From Pseudorasbora parva (lineage: Eukaryota > Chordata > Actinopteri > Cypriniformes > Gobionidae), in assembly GCF_024679245.1 (NCBI RefSeq), contig NC_090191.1, forward strand, positions 36,041,451 through 36,105,450: 64,000 bases of DNA, given 5' to 3'. Position numbers and translations under genes: made by a program. Below are positions 49,920 to 61,795 of the stretch, piece by piece; the first letter of the stretch is position 1, and every line of letters starts with the position of its first letter. The notes beneath the pieces were generated by a model. That model searched no databases and was not told the origin of the DNA. It was given only the letters and a program-made list of their open reading frames with translations.

Positions 49920-51573
49920 CACACAGCATATTCCCCTATACTTTTAGGGCAAAGTTAACGAATATACAAAGCAACCAAACATTACTTAGCACGTTTTATT
50001 CTGCATCCAGTTATCAAAAAAGTTATCATGCATACTTTTATTTACTTATTGTAATGTACAGTAAGAGTATATGCTAGTGTTCTATTCCTAAAAAAATATC
50101 CATATACACAATGATTCCAACAGATGAAGATACATTAGAAAGAGAAGGGCACATTTGCATCCGATGCCAAGGGATGCAAATATCTCCAGATTTATGAATG
50201 ATGGTGATGGATTGTTTCAGGCAAACTCTGCAATGTTTAGAGCACACACAAGGCTGTAAAGAGTGATACCTGAAGCCTCATATATCACAGCACAGACAAG
50301 TTACCACAGACAAATAAACTCTCAGTGAGAGTTCATCCTTTATCTTAGTCAAATATTTGACTTATAAAACATTTGCAGGGGATAATGTTTTATGACTCAA
50401 ATATTTGACTATGATAAAGGGTGAGTGTGATTTAATAGCTCAAAAGGCATTGTTTTTAAACCTACGAATGTCATTGCTGGTATTCAGTAAATACATTTGC
50501 ACAACACGCTTGCTCCGAATGCTACATTTCCCCTTTGGCATTGTATTCACTTAGGGAATTTTATATTTAGAATTGTCAAGCTCAGACCCCTGTGAGAACA
50601 CAAAAACACATAAACCAAAAAAACAAAAAAACAACCCATAGTGAAGCTCCTTGCTGGAAAATCACAGCATGACAGAAGTGAAAAACAACAGAACTGTTGA
50701 AGCCTGCCACAAGGTCATAGTAAAACACGTATTAATAATCATTCACCGGCTTACAGCTCAATTTAACTGACTGATGTTTTTTGACAGCACACAACGACAG
50801 ATTCGGTTAGCTTCCCTGAAGTTCAATTAGAATGAAAGTTTAATGCCATAACTTGGGAAGCCTTGACGCCAGGTAAAGCCTGACCCCGATCGATCTGGCA
50901 AAACGAGGACACCCACAGCAAACCTCCATCTGCAGTCCACTTTCTACACAATATTTACTACCCCAGCAGCCCACCGCTCAATGTGGAGACTCTTCCTATA
51001 TGATAAAAAACACATACATATATATATATATTGTGTGTGTGTTTTTAATTATATTTAAATATTTAATAACCATCAGCTTTATAAATAATGCATACACACT
51101 ATAAGTGCATAAATAATACAACATATAGAACCTATGCCAATGCTTAGGTGAACCAGGAACAAACTGAAGAATCAGAGGATCCACAATCAAACATAAACTT
51201 TAATCTTCACTTCACAGGACCAGTCAGACAGGCAAACAGAAACACACACTTCATTACTGCGACTAGACAAAGACTGAAGGTGAGGGTGCATCTAAAGTAG
51301 AGAACAGAAACAAGATGATTAACTAAACATAGCTGAACCAAACTATAGTTACTAAGGAAAAAGACAAGTGGTGGGAAACTGTGAAAAAGGAGCATGTGGC
51401 AGAAGTCAAAACACAACTGAAAGACCAAACCACACAAACAGAACCGTGACAATCTAAAAATATGAATACACTATGTATTATATATGAATACATTGTTTAA
51501 AATAAATCTTTTTATAAATACTGTGACAGTGATTTTTATATATAATGTTTTTATTATATTTAACAGCTTTATA
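49920..51573. other. Gene-free stretch
   Basis: It holds the hairpin at 50334-50423 and a short TA/TG repeat at about 51015-51042. Nothing else is recognised. Confidence 0.4.
50334..50423. repeat. 90-nt hairpin with 40-nt arms
   Basis: Arms 50334-50373 and 50384-50423 match at 36 of 40 positions around a 10-nt loop. Each arm includes its own AAATATTT palindrome. No TSD or family is evident. Confidence 0.75.
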
Positions 51574-51956
51574 CACTGTAAAAAAATATTTAGAAAAAAA
51601 GGTTACCTGGTTGCCTTAAAATTTTGAGTTCATTGAAATTAAATTTGTGAGTTAATGCAATGAACATTTTTTGAGATTCGACAACCTTTATTAAAATATT
51701 ATTAAAATATTTTGTAAGCATATTGGTTAACTTTGTGTGTTTTATTTCTGATGACACAGTGAAACAGTGCTATTTTCATGATTTATCACATTTTTTATGT
51801 GGTTCAGATACAATAATATTTTGAGATTCTATTTATTAAACAAGTGTCCTTCAATGTATCAACTCAAATGTTTAATTTCAATAAACTTTAAGGCTACCAG
51901 GTTACTTACTTTTTTTAAGTTAAACCAACAAAAAACAACACTAATTTTTTACAGTG
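51574..51956 (+). mobile_element. TA-flanked MITE, CACTGTAAAAAA family, copy 1
   Basis: TA at 51572-51573 and 51957-51958 bracket CACTGTAAAAAAATA and TTTTTTACAGTG termini. Inner phrases GTTACCTGGTTGCC and CTACCAGGTTACTTACTTT are also inverted partners. Same family and orientation as 60775-61155. Confidence 0.92.
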
Positions 51957-52097
51957 TATGAACAATTATGATTTTATAAATTCTCATGAATGCTTTATAA
52001 ATAATGTATAGACATTGTACTTCAACAGGCCTCATATGTGTAGGCAGGTGGGACATACATATTCAAACAAACACACTTGGTTTCAACATTTTAAAAG

Positions 52098-52330
52098 CAC
52101 GTTTTGGGAAATTTCCATAGACAATGTTTACATACTGTACAAACTATCTATCTATCCTCTGACACTAACCCTATACATACTATCACAGAAATCTTAGAAA
52201 CATCCCTTAATATGATTTATGAGCTGTTTTCCTTATGGGAACCAAAAATGCACAAATGTCCAAAGGTTTTTTTTTTTTTTTTTTATCCCCATAGCGTAGG
52301 GAATACATTATGCCCCCACTGCGCTGACAA
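52098..52330 (+). repeat. Dispersed repeat, copy 2
   Basis: TACATACTGTACAAACTATC, ATATGATTTATGAGCTG, TCCTTATGGGAACC and a T run follow the order of the repeat at 44945-45245, with more divergence. Confidence 0.55.
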
Positions 52331-52700
52331 ATAAGATGTGCAGTTGCCTGCCCCTGTTTTCTTCTGCTATGACAAACAGAAGGAAGTTGAAGGCCGAGCT
52401 GTCTGATGATTTGATCGCAGTGACAGGTCCATCCCCTCTCAAGGGCTGGAGTCAGGCCGCAGGACCCTCACCTGGCCTACCTGCACTTGATTTACACCTC
52501 AGAATCATGCAATTACCTTCCCCTCTGGAGACCGAGCCTATTTGATTTAGTCCGGGGCAATTAAACTGAGCACCGCAGGGCTGAGAGAATGTAATATGAT
52601 CAACGCAAAGATAACGCCGAGATCTGCCTCTCCAGCTGATTCACCCCTAACCAAAATCCATTACACATAGAGAATATTTGGAGAAGTTCATTTAGATTAA
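52331..52700. other. CNE-like segment
   Basis: Non-repetitive, with TGTCTGATGATTTGATC, GGGGCAATTAAACTGAGC and TTAGATTAATTAGTCATGAG. A 69-codon plus-strand frame matches nothing. Conservation must be tested. Confidence 0.3.
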
Positions 52701-52968
52701 TTAGTCATGAGCGAACCAAGTATTTCATACAACAATCTCCAAACTTAATTCATGCTGGTATTCGTGCAAATTGCAGTGCAATGAGAGTTTGCTTTCTGAG
52801 AATTATGTTAACTCTGTCTCAGAAAACTCCAATATTTACCACAGTAAGCACAGATTCAATCAAATACCATAACTATTATTACGTTTGCATACAGGGGTCA
52901 AAATGCATATTAAACGATATCACATACATATTCTTCATAACACTTCTTTTCAATGAAATGTAATTTTG

Positions 52969-53222
52969 GTAACACTTTATTATGGGAAACACATATTCAC
53001 TATTAACTATGATTAATATTATGAGACTATTCACTTTTTCCTCAAACTCCTAATTACCGCTTATTAATAGTTAGTAAGGTTTTTAAGGATGTAGAATATG
53101 GTCAAGCAGAATAAGGCATTAATATGTGCTAATACTGTACTAATTAGCAGCCAATATCCTATAGTAATATTCATGTTAACAACTAGTTAATAGTGAGAAT
53201 TGAACAATAAACTATAGTGTTA
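52969..53222. mobile_element. MITE related to the element at 21141-21607
   Basis: GTAACACTTTATTA at the left and TATAGTGTTAC at the right are inverted termini. Interior words CTCCTAATTACCGCTTATTA, ATAGTTAGTAAGG and AGAATAAGGCATTAATATG are shared with the copies at 21141-21607. Confidence 0.75.
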
Positions 53223-53556
53223 CAGTAATTTGAATGGTTAGATAACTGACTGTAAATCATTCATTACAGAAACAAATATATTCTAAATGGGCTGTTTGCT
53301 TGACTATTTTTGTCAATATTGGTCAATATCAATTCATATTGTTATTTTTGTTTCTGGCTTATATCGGGTCAGAGATTGTCTAGTTAAAGCATGCAATTGA
53401 ACAAATGTGCTTATTAAAACAATGAAACATTTTTTGTATTTAAAATTTTGATGTGGTAAACCTTAAAAATGCATGTTTTAAACACATTGCTAATATGTTT
53501 GACAAGATGCTAAAAAGTTTTAACAGGTTCCGAACACAATTTAACATGTTGCTAAA

Positions 53557-53563
<7 letters not shown>

Positions 53564-53625
<62 letters not shown>
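53564..53625. repeat. (AT)n microsatellite in a palindrome
   Basis: Thirty-one AT units flanked by TTTC on the left and GAAA on the right, so the repeat plus flanks form one palindrome. Confidence 0.97.
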
Positions 53626-53631
<6 letters not shown>

Positions 53632-55440
53632 AACACTTTTAATGGTAGTATATGCAAACTAGGCTTACATTTAATAAATTTAAAAGTGAAAACATTTAGT
53701 TCCCAGTATTAAATTCACGTGTAAACACTTCACGAGAAACAAAAAATAAATAAAAAATATTGAACAAATATGCATTTAACAGTTAAAATGATTCTGAAAG
53801 GGTTTTACACTGCTAAAGTTTTATAGTAGTAAAAGTAACTGTTCTTGGCAGCAACTGTTCTTGAAGTATTTGGCAGAAACTAGTTACCATGATGCATTTT
53901 TGTTATGGAAATACAACTTTATATAACATCGAAATAAAAACAGATCTCACTAAATTTAAAAGCACTCGGCTAGACAGTGGCGTGTCATTTGTGTGACAGA
54001 TGTTTGAGTCCTTGATTCGACTCAGAAGGGGAGGAAGAACCATTTGATCTGAGTCACAAGCTAAAGAGCGTCTCCCATGACATGAACATCTATCAACCGC
54101 TGTACCTGCTAACCCAAGTCATTATTTACATGCATCGCACACTTCACAAAAAGAAAACTCCTTTAACTAGTCTGAGACATTTCTATCTTGCATTAAGTGA
54201 CATTTGAAAAAACAAGTCCTGTCCTTTTAGGGGGAGGGCACAAGGCATTTCTTAAAAAGCAGCATGAGTAATTGAACGAATCCCAGCGGTCTTTACCGAG
54301 AGCAGAAAATGTGTGTCTGTACACCCAAGTCTGCTCTAGGTTGCCTTGGTAACGCGGAAAACCTGGAAGTTGGTAGAAACATCCTAATACCGAATCAAAG
54401 GCATGTAGTTACTTGTATGCATTCCCATTTAAATTCAGCTAGGCAGCTTCTCCAAATTAAACTCTTGTATGGATTGAGGTGATGCATCGTAACAAATACG
54501 CTAATTAAAATAGTGCAAAATGTGTTTCAATGAATGTGGGAAGAAAAAAAAAAAAAAAAACACAGCAGACAGCGAGTATATATAAAATGCCTTTAGGCTA
54601 TCGGGCTGAATCCGCTGCAGGTGAAAAATGCGATGCCAAGACAGAAGCGTTGCTTAATTTGAGACTATCACATGTGCTAATTTGTTTTAAATGAAAACCT
54701 TCCTTGCCATCGTGTATGTCCAATTAGTACGCCACATCTTCAGGATGAAGCACTTCCTAGCGCATTTGCCAAAGCAGACAGCTAAACATTACTCACAAGC
54801 TGTCAATTATCTCCTGCTCACGTCTTTCTTAAATGCTCCTTCCCATGTGCCATTACATTCTGGGAATAGGTGAGAAAATAGCTACCTCTCAACATATTTT
54901 TTGTGTGTGACTGTTTTCACAGACTAAAGCCAAGCTGATAAGTTAAAAATGATGCAAGAACATTACAACCCAGATCTGTCTTCAACAGAAAGCAGAATCC
55001 TTCATACCAAACAAACATTATTAATATTTTTCAAGTGGTGCTCACTGCAGAGCCAAATGACGTCCAGCTCCACCTCTCTGGAAGTCATGTGCTGACCTAT
55101 TCGCTCGTAGTCAGACCTTTGGACTGACAGCAGAAGGATTGAACTTAATAGCAGCTTTTATTGGTTAAGGACCACCTAGAGACTGTTTGACTGACATGTA
55201 AAGCAACCAATCATGTTTTTTTGGGGGGGTTTTCACGTCATGTTTAAGGGGAAAATGTAACATCAATATCTCTACAATAACAGGCCGGTGTGTAAAACTC
55301 TTCGAATCTATGCCACAAACTTCGCATAAAGTACTTTACATACTTCACATATGAAAATCCAGCTTTTAGTTGACCCTGATAAGCATTGCCACAGTGTTAA
55401 ACACAACTGTTTGCTTCTTCCATAAGGGGGTTTGGCGTCA
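53626..55440. other. Gene-free stretch
   Basis: No recognised gene or element; a poly(A) run lies at about 54543-54560. Confidence 0.4.
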
Positions 55441-55469
55441 CAATGGCTTTGTTTCTAGGAGGAACGCTT

Positions 55470-55665
55470 TAAATGGACTGCATTTATATAGCGCTTTTAT
55501 CCAAAGCGCTTTACATTTTTGCCTCACATTCACCCATTCATACACCGACGGCGATGTCAGCCATGTAAGGGGCCATCCAGCTCGTCGGGAGCAGCTGGGG
55601 TTAGGTGTATTGCTCATGGACACTTTGACACTTGGTCAGGTGGAACCGGGGATTGAACCACCAAC
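55470..55665 (+). repeat. Dispersed teleost repeat
   Basis: ATGGACTGCATTTATATAGC, CCAAAGCGCTTTACATTTT, CACCCATTCATACACCG, AGCAGCTGGGGTTAGGTG and GGGGATTGAACCACCAACC are the words of a repeat found throughout fish genomes. It has displaced the outer left TIR of transposon copy B. Confidence 0.8.
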
Positions 55666-56491
55666 CTCATTTTTCGACACGTTGGGTGCTCCATTAATTT
55701 CAGAGAAACCTTTGGCGTCATACACAGAGTTGATCTTGATGTTTTAATCTCTGAAATGATGATCCCGCTGCTCCGTGAAGGCACTCATTCATATCTCATT
55801 CAAATGATACACACGACTCTTGAGCATGACGCAATCGTTCACAAGACACACGAGAGCCAATGACATTTTACAGTGAAGGCTGACGTAATGATACAATTGG
55901 TTCACGATATATACGAGAGCCAATGCAATTTCACTATGAAATATGACGTAATGGGTGACAATATTTGAAATTTGATGTGTGCATGATTTTCAGCGGATGG
56001 AGACGCTGATCGATTTTGGGGATTTCCTTCACAAAAATCGATCTTTTGGCCTCAGAAAACTTGGATTATTTGTACTTTTGGAATAAATTGTGGATGCAGT
56101 CATATCTACCTGTTATATTCTGTGTTTTATATTATATAACACACAAATGGGTAGGTTTAGAGATAGGATGGGGTTGGGTTACATGTTAAAACGTGTCTAA
56201 ATAGCATAAATAAAATAAATGTAAATAATATTATGCTTGCTGATTAAATTGAGAATCACACTCCAACATGTCATACTGGCAAAATCATACACCAATAAAA
56301 TTTCATCATGACGATAACATTCCCATACCCAGTTAGTCCGTGTATGAAGCCAAAGTGTTCTCATTAAAATGAATGGAGCATCCAGCACATCGAAAAATGA
56401 CGCCTAGGGGCACCTTTTGCGTCTTCATTGTGACGCGGAAGGTACTTGACCATGCCTCCGATTTTGACGCCTTGGGAGTGAGAATGGGTTA
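55666..56491 (+). mobile_element. Long-TIR DNA transposon, copy B
   Basis: The right TIR (about 56345-56491) includes CATCGAAAAATGACGCC and GACGCGGAAGGTACTTGACC. An inner part of the left TIR survives at 55666-55735 (TCATTTTTCGACACG, GTGCTCCATT, GGCGTCATACAC) as its inverse. The interior is closely similar to copy A. The outer left end is replaced by the repeat at 55470-55665. Confidence 0.8.
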
Positions 56492-58222
56492 CGCTTAAGG
56501 AGTGCTACACACGTCTCCCAGAAATCCTGTAGAATTCAACCAATCAGATAAAGACTTCAGAACTCCTGAAGTGTTCCCCATTCTGTGTGTCACATACATT
56601 CACCCAGCTGTCCGTGGGTGTGACGCCTGAGGCTAAGTCTAAGCTTGACCATGTTCAGTTCCACCTCTGTGGATCTAATGGGTGAAGGGATATGGTGTAG
56701 TTGGACCTTCTAACTCCACTCATTATGCCCAAATTTCATCCAGGGAAGGGGAGCTGGACTTCATACACCCACTCATAGTAGTGAGAGTGATAGTCGAGCG
56801 ATGTCAAACTGATCATGTAACTGCCACAAACAAACATGCTGCATTAGTCGTCTTTACGTTTATGAGGCGCATGCCTTTTGTACATCTCTCGGTCGGCTTC
56901 ATTGGTGCGCACCAGGGTCCGGATGGCGTTCACACTTATTCAAAAAAACCGCACTAACAAAAGAATTGCCCCAGAGTTCATTTTACTTGAACCAAACATG
57001 CCAAGTGTGAACAGAGATTAATGCATTCAAGACCTCAAGACTCCAACTTAGAGGAAAGTTTGTAAGTTTGCAACCCATTTTACTTCCATTATCTTATGTT
57101 TTTCAGTGTAAAACAGGATATTGATTTTATTTATCCAGCAGAAATTGATTTGCTCATGGAAAGTGGCTTTTACATACCGAAATGGTGCCCGGTGTTCGAA
57201 AATGAGAGGGCTTGATGATGTCACCTGAAAAAGGAAGTCATTTCAGGGGGGAAACACGCTAGATTTACAGCAAATTACACTTTGAAGAAAGATTACAAAA
57301 ACGATAATCGTGTACAATAAAACGAGGAATGTGCATCATAGTAAATTCATTTTTGATTTCATGTCGACTTTAAATGGTGGAAGGGTCCTGTCTATTCAGA
57401 GCACTTACAACATTGGGAATTTTGCATAATTTCTTCCACACTGCTTTCGAGAAGATGGATCATCGTGGGAGAATTCAGGCTATTCTTTTTCCAAAGCTGG
57501 CACATGTCATAGCTCAAACAGCAGGAGAATTCAAGAAAATGTGTTTTATAGATGAGTGGGAACAATGCGAATGGATAATCCAAGCTGTATTTTCTTTCTG
57601 TCTTTTTTTCCCCCTCTCTTTTGACAGGAGTGAATTCCCCTTACACATGAAAGACCTCGATTATGAGAGATCAGGATACAACCGGAGTGAAATATGTAAA
57701 GCTGAGAATACCTCAACACTGAGTGGATTTCTGTCCCACTGATGGATGAGATGATCAGAGAGGGGTGTAAGTGAAAGAGAGGAAGAGAGATGGAGAAAAG
57801 CTAAATAATCAATGCAAACAGTGCAATCCGAGTGCACAGAAACCTGCCGTATTACTGAGTGAACGAATGAACAGATTGGAAAAACAATGGAAATTAAACC
57901 TTTATCTGAGCCTCTTTTTTTCCAAACAAAAATATGAACAAAAACAAAAATATGAACAGTAAAAAAAAAAGTAAAACACACACACACACACACAAAAAAC
58001 CAACACAAAAAAAACATTTGACCAGTGTGAGTAGTGTTTTATCTGCGCAAACCTGCCTTGATGCAAATCTTTATGCTTATTTATTTGATCCTGATATTAA
58101 CATTTTTAATGTGCTGGGTCTCTTAAGGGTTACATGCATGAGTTACCTTTAAAGTGACTATAAAATCAATTTAAATTTGTTATGGAAAACAATAAAATAA
58201 AACAAAAATATTGAATAAAAAA
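56492..58222. other. Gene-free stretch
   Basis: Open frames of 91, 122 and 118 codons match nothing known. A short CA run sits at about 57978-57993. Confidence 0.4.
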
Positions 58223-58417
58223 TTACTTCCCCTCACTCTTACAGTGACATTCCTTTTCTTCTCTGATGATGTGTTTACTGGCATGAGGGCGGGGCAACCT
58301 GTCACTCACATGAGATCGACCAATGGGAAACCACAATCATCCAATCGATTCCCAATGGACAAAATCAATCCTGCCCTACATTTTTCTTGTTCAAGATGCC
58401 GTTCACTCAGATATACC
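58223..58417 (+). repeat. Likely dispersed cyprinid repeat
   Basis: GAGGGCGGGGCAACCTGTCA, CGACCAATGGGAAACCACAA and CCCAATGGACAAAATCAATC are words I associate with a cyprinid repeat. Ends are not defined. Confidence 0.45.
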
Positions 58418-58710
58418 GGACCCAATTTATATTAGGTGGCCTTAACTGTACTAACATTTAAATTACTTGATACAATGCACTTACATTTCAAAAACACCTG
58501 CATGTAATTACGTCTGTAATTAATTTTCAGTAGTTACATTTGTAATTAGACAGTTGGCACTTCCCTTACACCTAACCCTACCCTTAAACTGACCCACACC
58601 ACCACCTGTCCCTAACTCTACCCATATCCCACATCAGTATTAACAAAAGTGCTTTGCAATACAATTTGAACACAGTAAGTACATTGTACTTATTTTTTGA
58701 TGTAAGTACA
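58418..58710 (+). mobile_element. AGGTGGCCTTAA-type MITE, 3' truncated
   Basis: It starts GGACCCAATTTATATTAGG and continues with CAGTTGGCACTTCCCTTACA, CACTAACCCTACC-like words and TTTGCAATACAATTTGAACA, as in the full copy at 60529-61305. It breaks off after GATGTAAGTACA, so the right TIR is missing. Confidence 0.8.
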
Positions 58711-60065
58711 AAAATGTCTATGGAAGTATATGGGTTTAAAAATGTTCAATGACAAATGTCTACAAACATTTTGAAGCTGTAAAGCTGTGCATAAAAGCAA
58801 GAACAAAATGAAGATTTCCTCGACAGATGCTTTAGATTGTTACTCCTAATAAACTCGATCAACTGACAAAATATGCAAATGATCTCAGTCATGAAAACAA
58901 AAGATCCTTGTTTGTCTTTGATAAAGACTGTAAGATATTCATGTTCATTTATAAAAGACACTACATGTTGGTTTGATAAGCTGCTTGGCAACTGTAAACA
59001 CTTAGGCTACTGAACTAAATGAAAGTTAATCATTATTAGTAATAATCATAATGCTACATTTTTCATACTACACTTGCAGCTGTTTATTAAAGCAATAAGC
59101 CACGAGGCTGTTACAGTAAACACAGTACACTTCTGGTAATTTTAACATTACATTTCCGTCCATCTGCGTATCAGAACGCTGTGTGTTCACCTTTCATTGA
59201 CGTGAACAAATGCCCAGTGAACATAACGCAGCCACAGTGAACTTAAGGCTTGATTTTGCTGAGTCGGCTCTCTGTATCAGTAATGATGCTGTTGATTAAT
59301 GAAAAAAAAAGAGAACAAAAATGGATGAAACCGCATATGAGGTCCACAATAAAGAGCGTCATTTTTCAGGACACTTAGGACCTCCCCTATTCAGCATTGT
59401 TTAAAGAACATTAGTGTGAATCAAAAGCATTAAACTAATTTCCTCTAACACACCCTGGTCCTCAGCAGCTGTACATCATGGGACGTTTTAATCATCCAAA
59501 GCTCCCACCAAACCACTTCATTGTCAGTCGGAGGTGGAAAGCAAACATGCCAATTAAATTGTATTGCCAAAGAAAAAAAAAGAAAGAAAAAAAAACACAA
59601 AAATGAGTTAGAGTCAGCAGTGTTCGGAGGTAGTGCGTGTAATCCATCACGGAAACATTAATTATGAAAGAGGCTCTCTCAGGACACAGATGGTAATGAA
59701 GCGGCTGTCTACGGGCCCCTGGAATCACACGGAGCCTGTTTACACCAGGGAAACCCCAGCACTGAAGACCAACTGTCATCTGCCTGCATTTACTCCACAG
59801 ATACTCTCATTATACGAGGACACGGTACCGAGAGTAAACCGCCTTCGGTGACTGTTCTGACACAATAACCGCAATCTCATGGCAGTCCTAAAAAATGACA
59901 GGAAGGAGACGTGGAGAAAAAACATGCATGATATTATCAATTTATTCTTCTGTGTCATTCCAGACCAGTGATTTTCGTTCTTCTATTTAAAAAAATAATA
60001 ATAATTAGGTAAGGTTTTAGCAAGGTTACAGTTTTACAGTAGTGTTTTAGGAGTTTTCCTGCACT
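58711..60065. other. Gene-free stretch
   Basis: No recognised gene or element; A-rich runs near 59570-59600. Confidence 0.4.
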
Positions 60066-60300
60066 CTCAAAATACTTTAATATATATGTGTGTGTGTGTG
60101 TGTTGTGCAATAAACTAAAATCTTTCCCTGCACACAGTCATGTACCTGTGTCTTTTTGTCCGATTTTCAAATACTCTTTTTGCTTCAAGGCAAAGTGTGC
60201 AATGTGACTCACCGTGTATCTGGATGATTTGGGTCAGAGCTTATAACAATTTAATGAGGAGTTTATAAAAAAAATCCTATGGGAAAAATGTATGAAAAAA
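60066..60300 (+). repeat. Diverged direct repeat, partner at 61430-61795
   Basis: CTCTCAAAATACTT, TGTACC.TTGTCTT, AAAGTGTGCAATG and CTTATAACA..TTAATGA occur here and at 61430-61795 in the same order. Alignment by eye suggests about two-thirds identity. The two copies bracket the nested MITEs. Confidence 0.6.
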
Positions 60301-60528
60301 AAAAAAAAAAATCAGTGCTGCTGAAAAATATTACTAATACATTCTATAAAGTGTAACAGTTGGGTTCCAGAAGTTAAAAACTCCACTCCGTTTCTCTGTA
60401 GGTTCATATAAGTTCAATAACTTATAAACCTTTAAAGACAGACCTACTGTGAGCTATGAGGTTGTTAATCGATGGTATTTGCTTCTGCTGTCAGTCTGCA
60501 TTATTTCAACTTAGTTTTAAAATAATCA

Positions 60529-61305
60529 TGGGACCCACTTTAATTAGGTGGCCTTAACTACTATGTTCTTACATTGTAATTAATCATTTGATACAATGCC
60601 CTTATTGTGTAAGTGCATGTTTTTACATTGTACTTACATTTTAATTGCATTTGTAATTAATTTATTATTAATTTGTAATTAATTTCTGTAGTTACATTTA
60701 TAATTACACAGTTGGCACTTCCCTTACACCTAACCCTAAACTGACCCACACCACCACACCTGTCCCCAACTCTACACTGTTAAAAAATATTTAGAAAAAA
60801 GTTACCTGGTTGCCTTAAAATTTTGAGTTAATCGAAATTATAATTTTGAGTTAATACAAATCAATTTTTTTTGAGATTCGACAACCTTAATTAAAATATT
60901 ATTAAAAAAAATTGTAAGCATATTGGGTAATTGTGTGTGTTTTATTTCTGATGACGCAGTGAAACATGCCAAATTTCACTGCTATTTTCAAGATTTATTT
61001 ATTTATTCAAAATAATATTTTGAGTTTTTATTTATGAAACAGATTTCCTTCATTGTATCAACACAAATTTTTAATTGTAATAAACTCAAAATTTTAAGGC
61101 AACCAGGTTACTTACTTTTAACAAAAAGGTTTTTTTTTTTTTTTTTTTTACAGTGTACCCGTATCCCACCTCAGTATCAGAAAAGGTGTTTTGCAATACA
61201 ATTTGAACACAGTAAGTACATTATTTATAATGTATAAATAAGTAAGTGCTTATTTTTTTGATGTAAGTACATAGTACTTAAGGCCACCTAATATAAAGTT
61301 GGGCC
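60529..61305 (+). mobile_element. AGGTGGCCTTAA-type MITE, complete, hosting another MITE
   Basis: Left end GGGACCCACTTTAATTAGG and right end (minus strand) GGCCCAACTTTATATTAGG are inverted termini. TAATCA at 60523-60528 and 61306-61311 may be the target duplication. The middle is interrupted at TAC by the 381-bp MITE at 60775-61155, after which the host resumes CCCGTATCCCACCTCAGTAT. Confidence 0.88.
60775..61155 (+). mobile_element. CACTGTAAAAAA family MITE, copy 2 (nested)
   Basis: TA at 60773-60774 and 61156-61157 flanks CACTGTTAAAAAATATT and TTTTTTTACAGTG. The body follows copy 1 at 51574-51956, including GATTCGACAACCTT and GCAACCAGGTTACTTACTTT. Confidence 0.92.
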
Positions 61306-61429
61306 TAATCAGGTTTAACAGCAGAATTTGGGGTGAAAAAAACACATTTTCCATTATGCGGTACATAAATTCCACCAACAAGCAAAATGCGCCAAAAGAT
61401 CTCATTAGTGCCGCCCTAGTTTATCTCAG

Positions 61430-61795
61430 CTCTCAAAATACTTCAATATTTGAATACATATGCATATTTTGCAATCATCTTAAAATATATAGTTTCTATA
61501 ATATAACTTTAACTAAATGGTTTTATATTTCTCCATTGTTTTTAATCCAATTATGTTGTTTGGAATGCTTCATGGGACTGCAGTTCTTTAACGGTACAGT
61601 ATTTTGCAGGACAAAGTCTTGTACCTTTGTCTTCATGTCCAATTTATGAATATGTTTTTTGATTCAATACAAAGTGTGCAATGTTATGATTTACTTTGTA
61701 AATGGTTGGTTTTGTTCATGTCTTATAACACATTAATGAAGACTTTTAAAAAAAAAAAAATCCCAATGGGAAAATTTTAATGAAACAGAGTTTTC
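61430..61795 (+). repeat. Partner of the direct repeat at 60066-60300
   Basis: Shares ordered words with the first copy and extends it with extra sequence around 61480-61600. It could be an independent member of a dispersed repeat rather than a local duplicate. Confidence 0.55.

Noticed and set aside
55370..55747. 125-codon plus-strand frame
   Set aside because: Most of it translates the dispersed repeat at 55470-55665, which often creates false ORFs in fish annotations.
57374..57742. 122-codon plus-strand frame
   Set aside because: No recognisable domain, no splice or promoter context, and length is within chance for this much AT-rich DNA.
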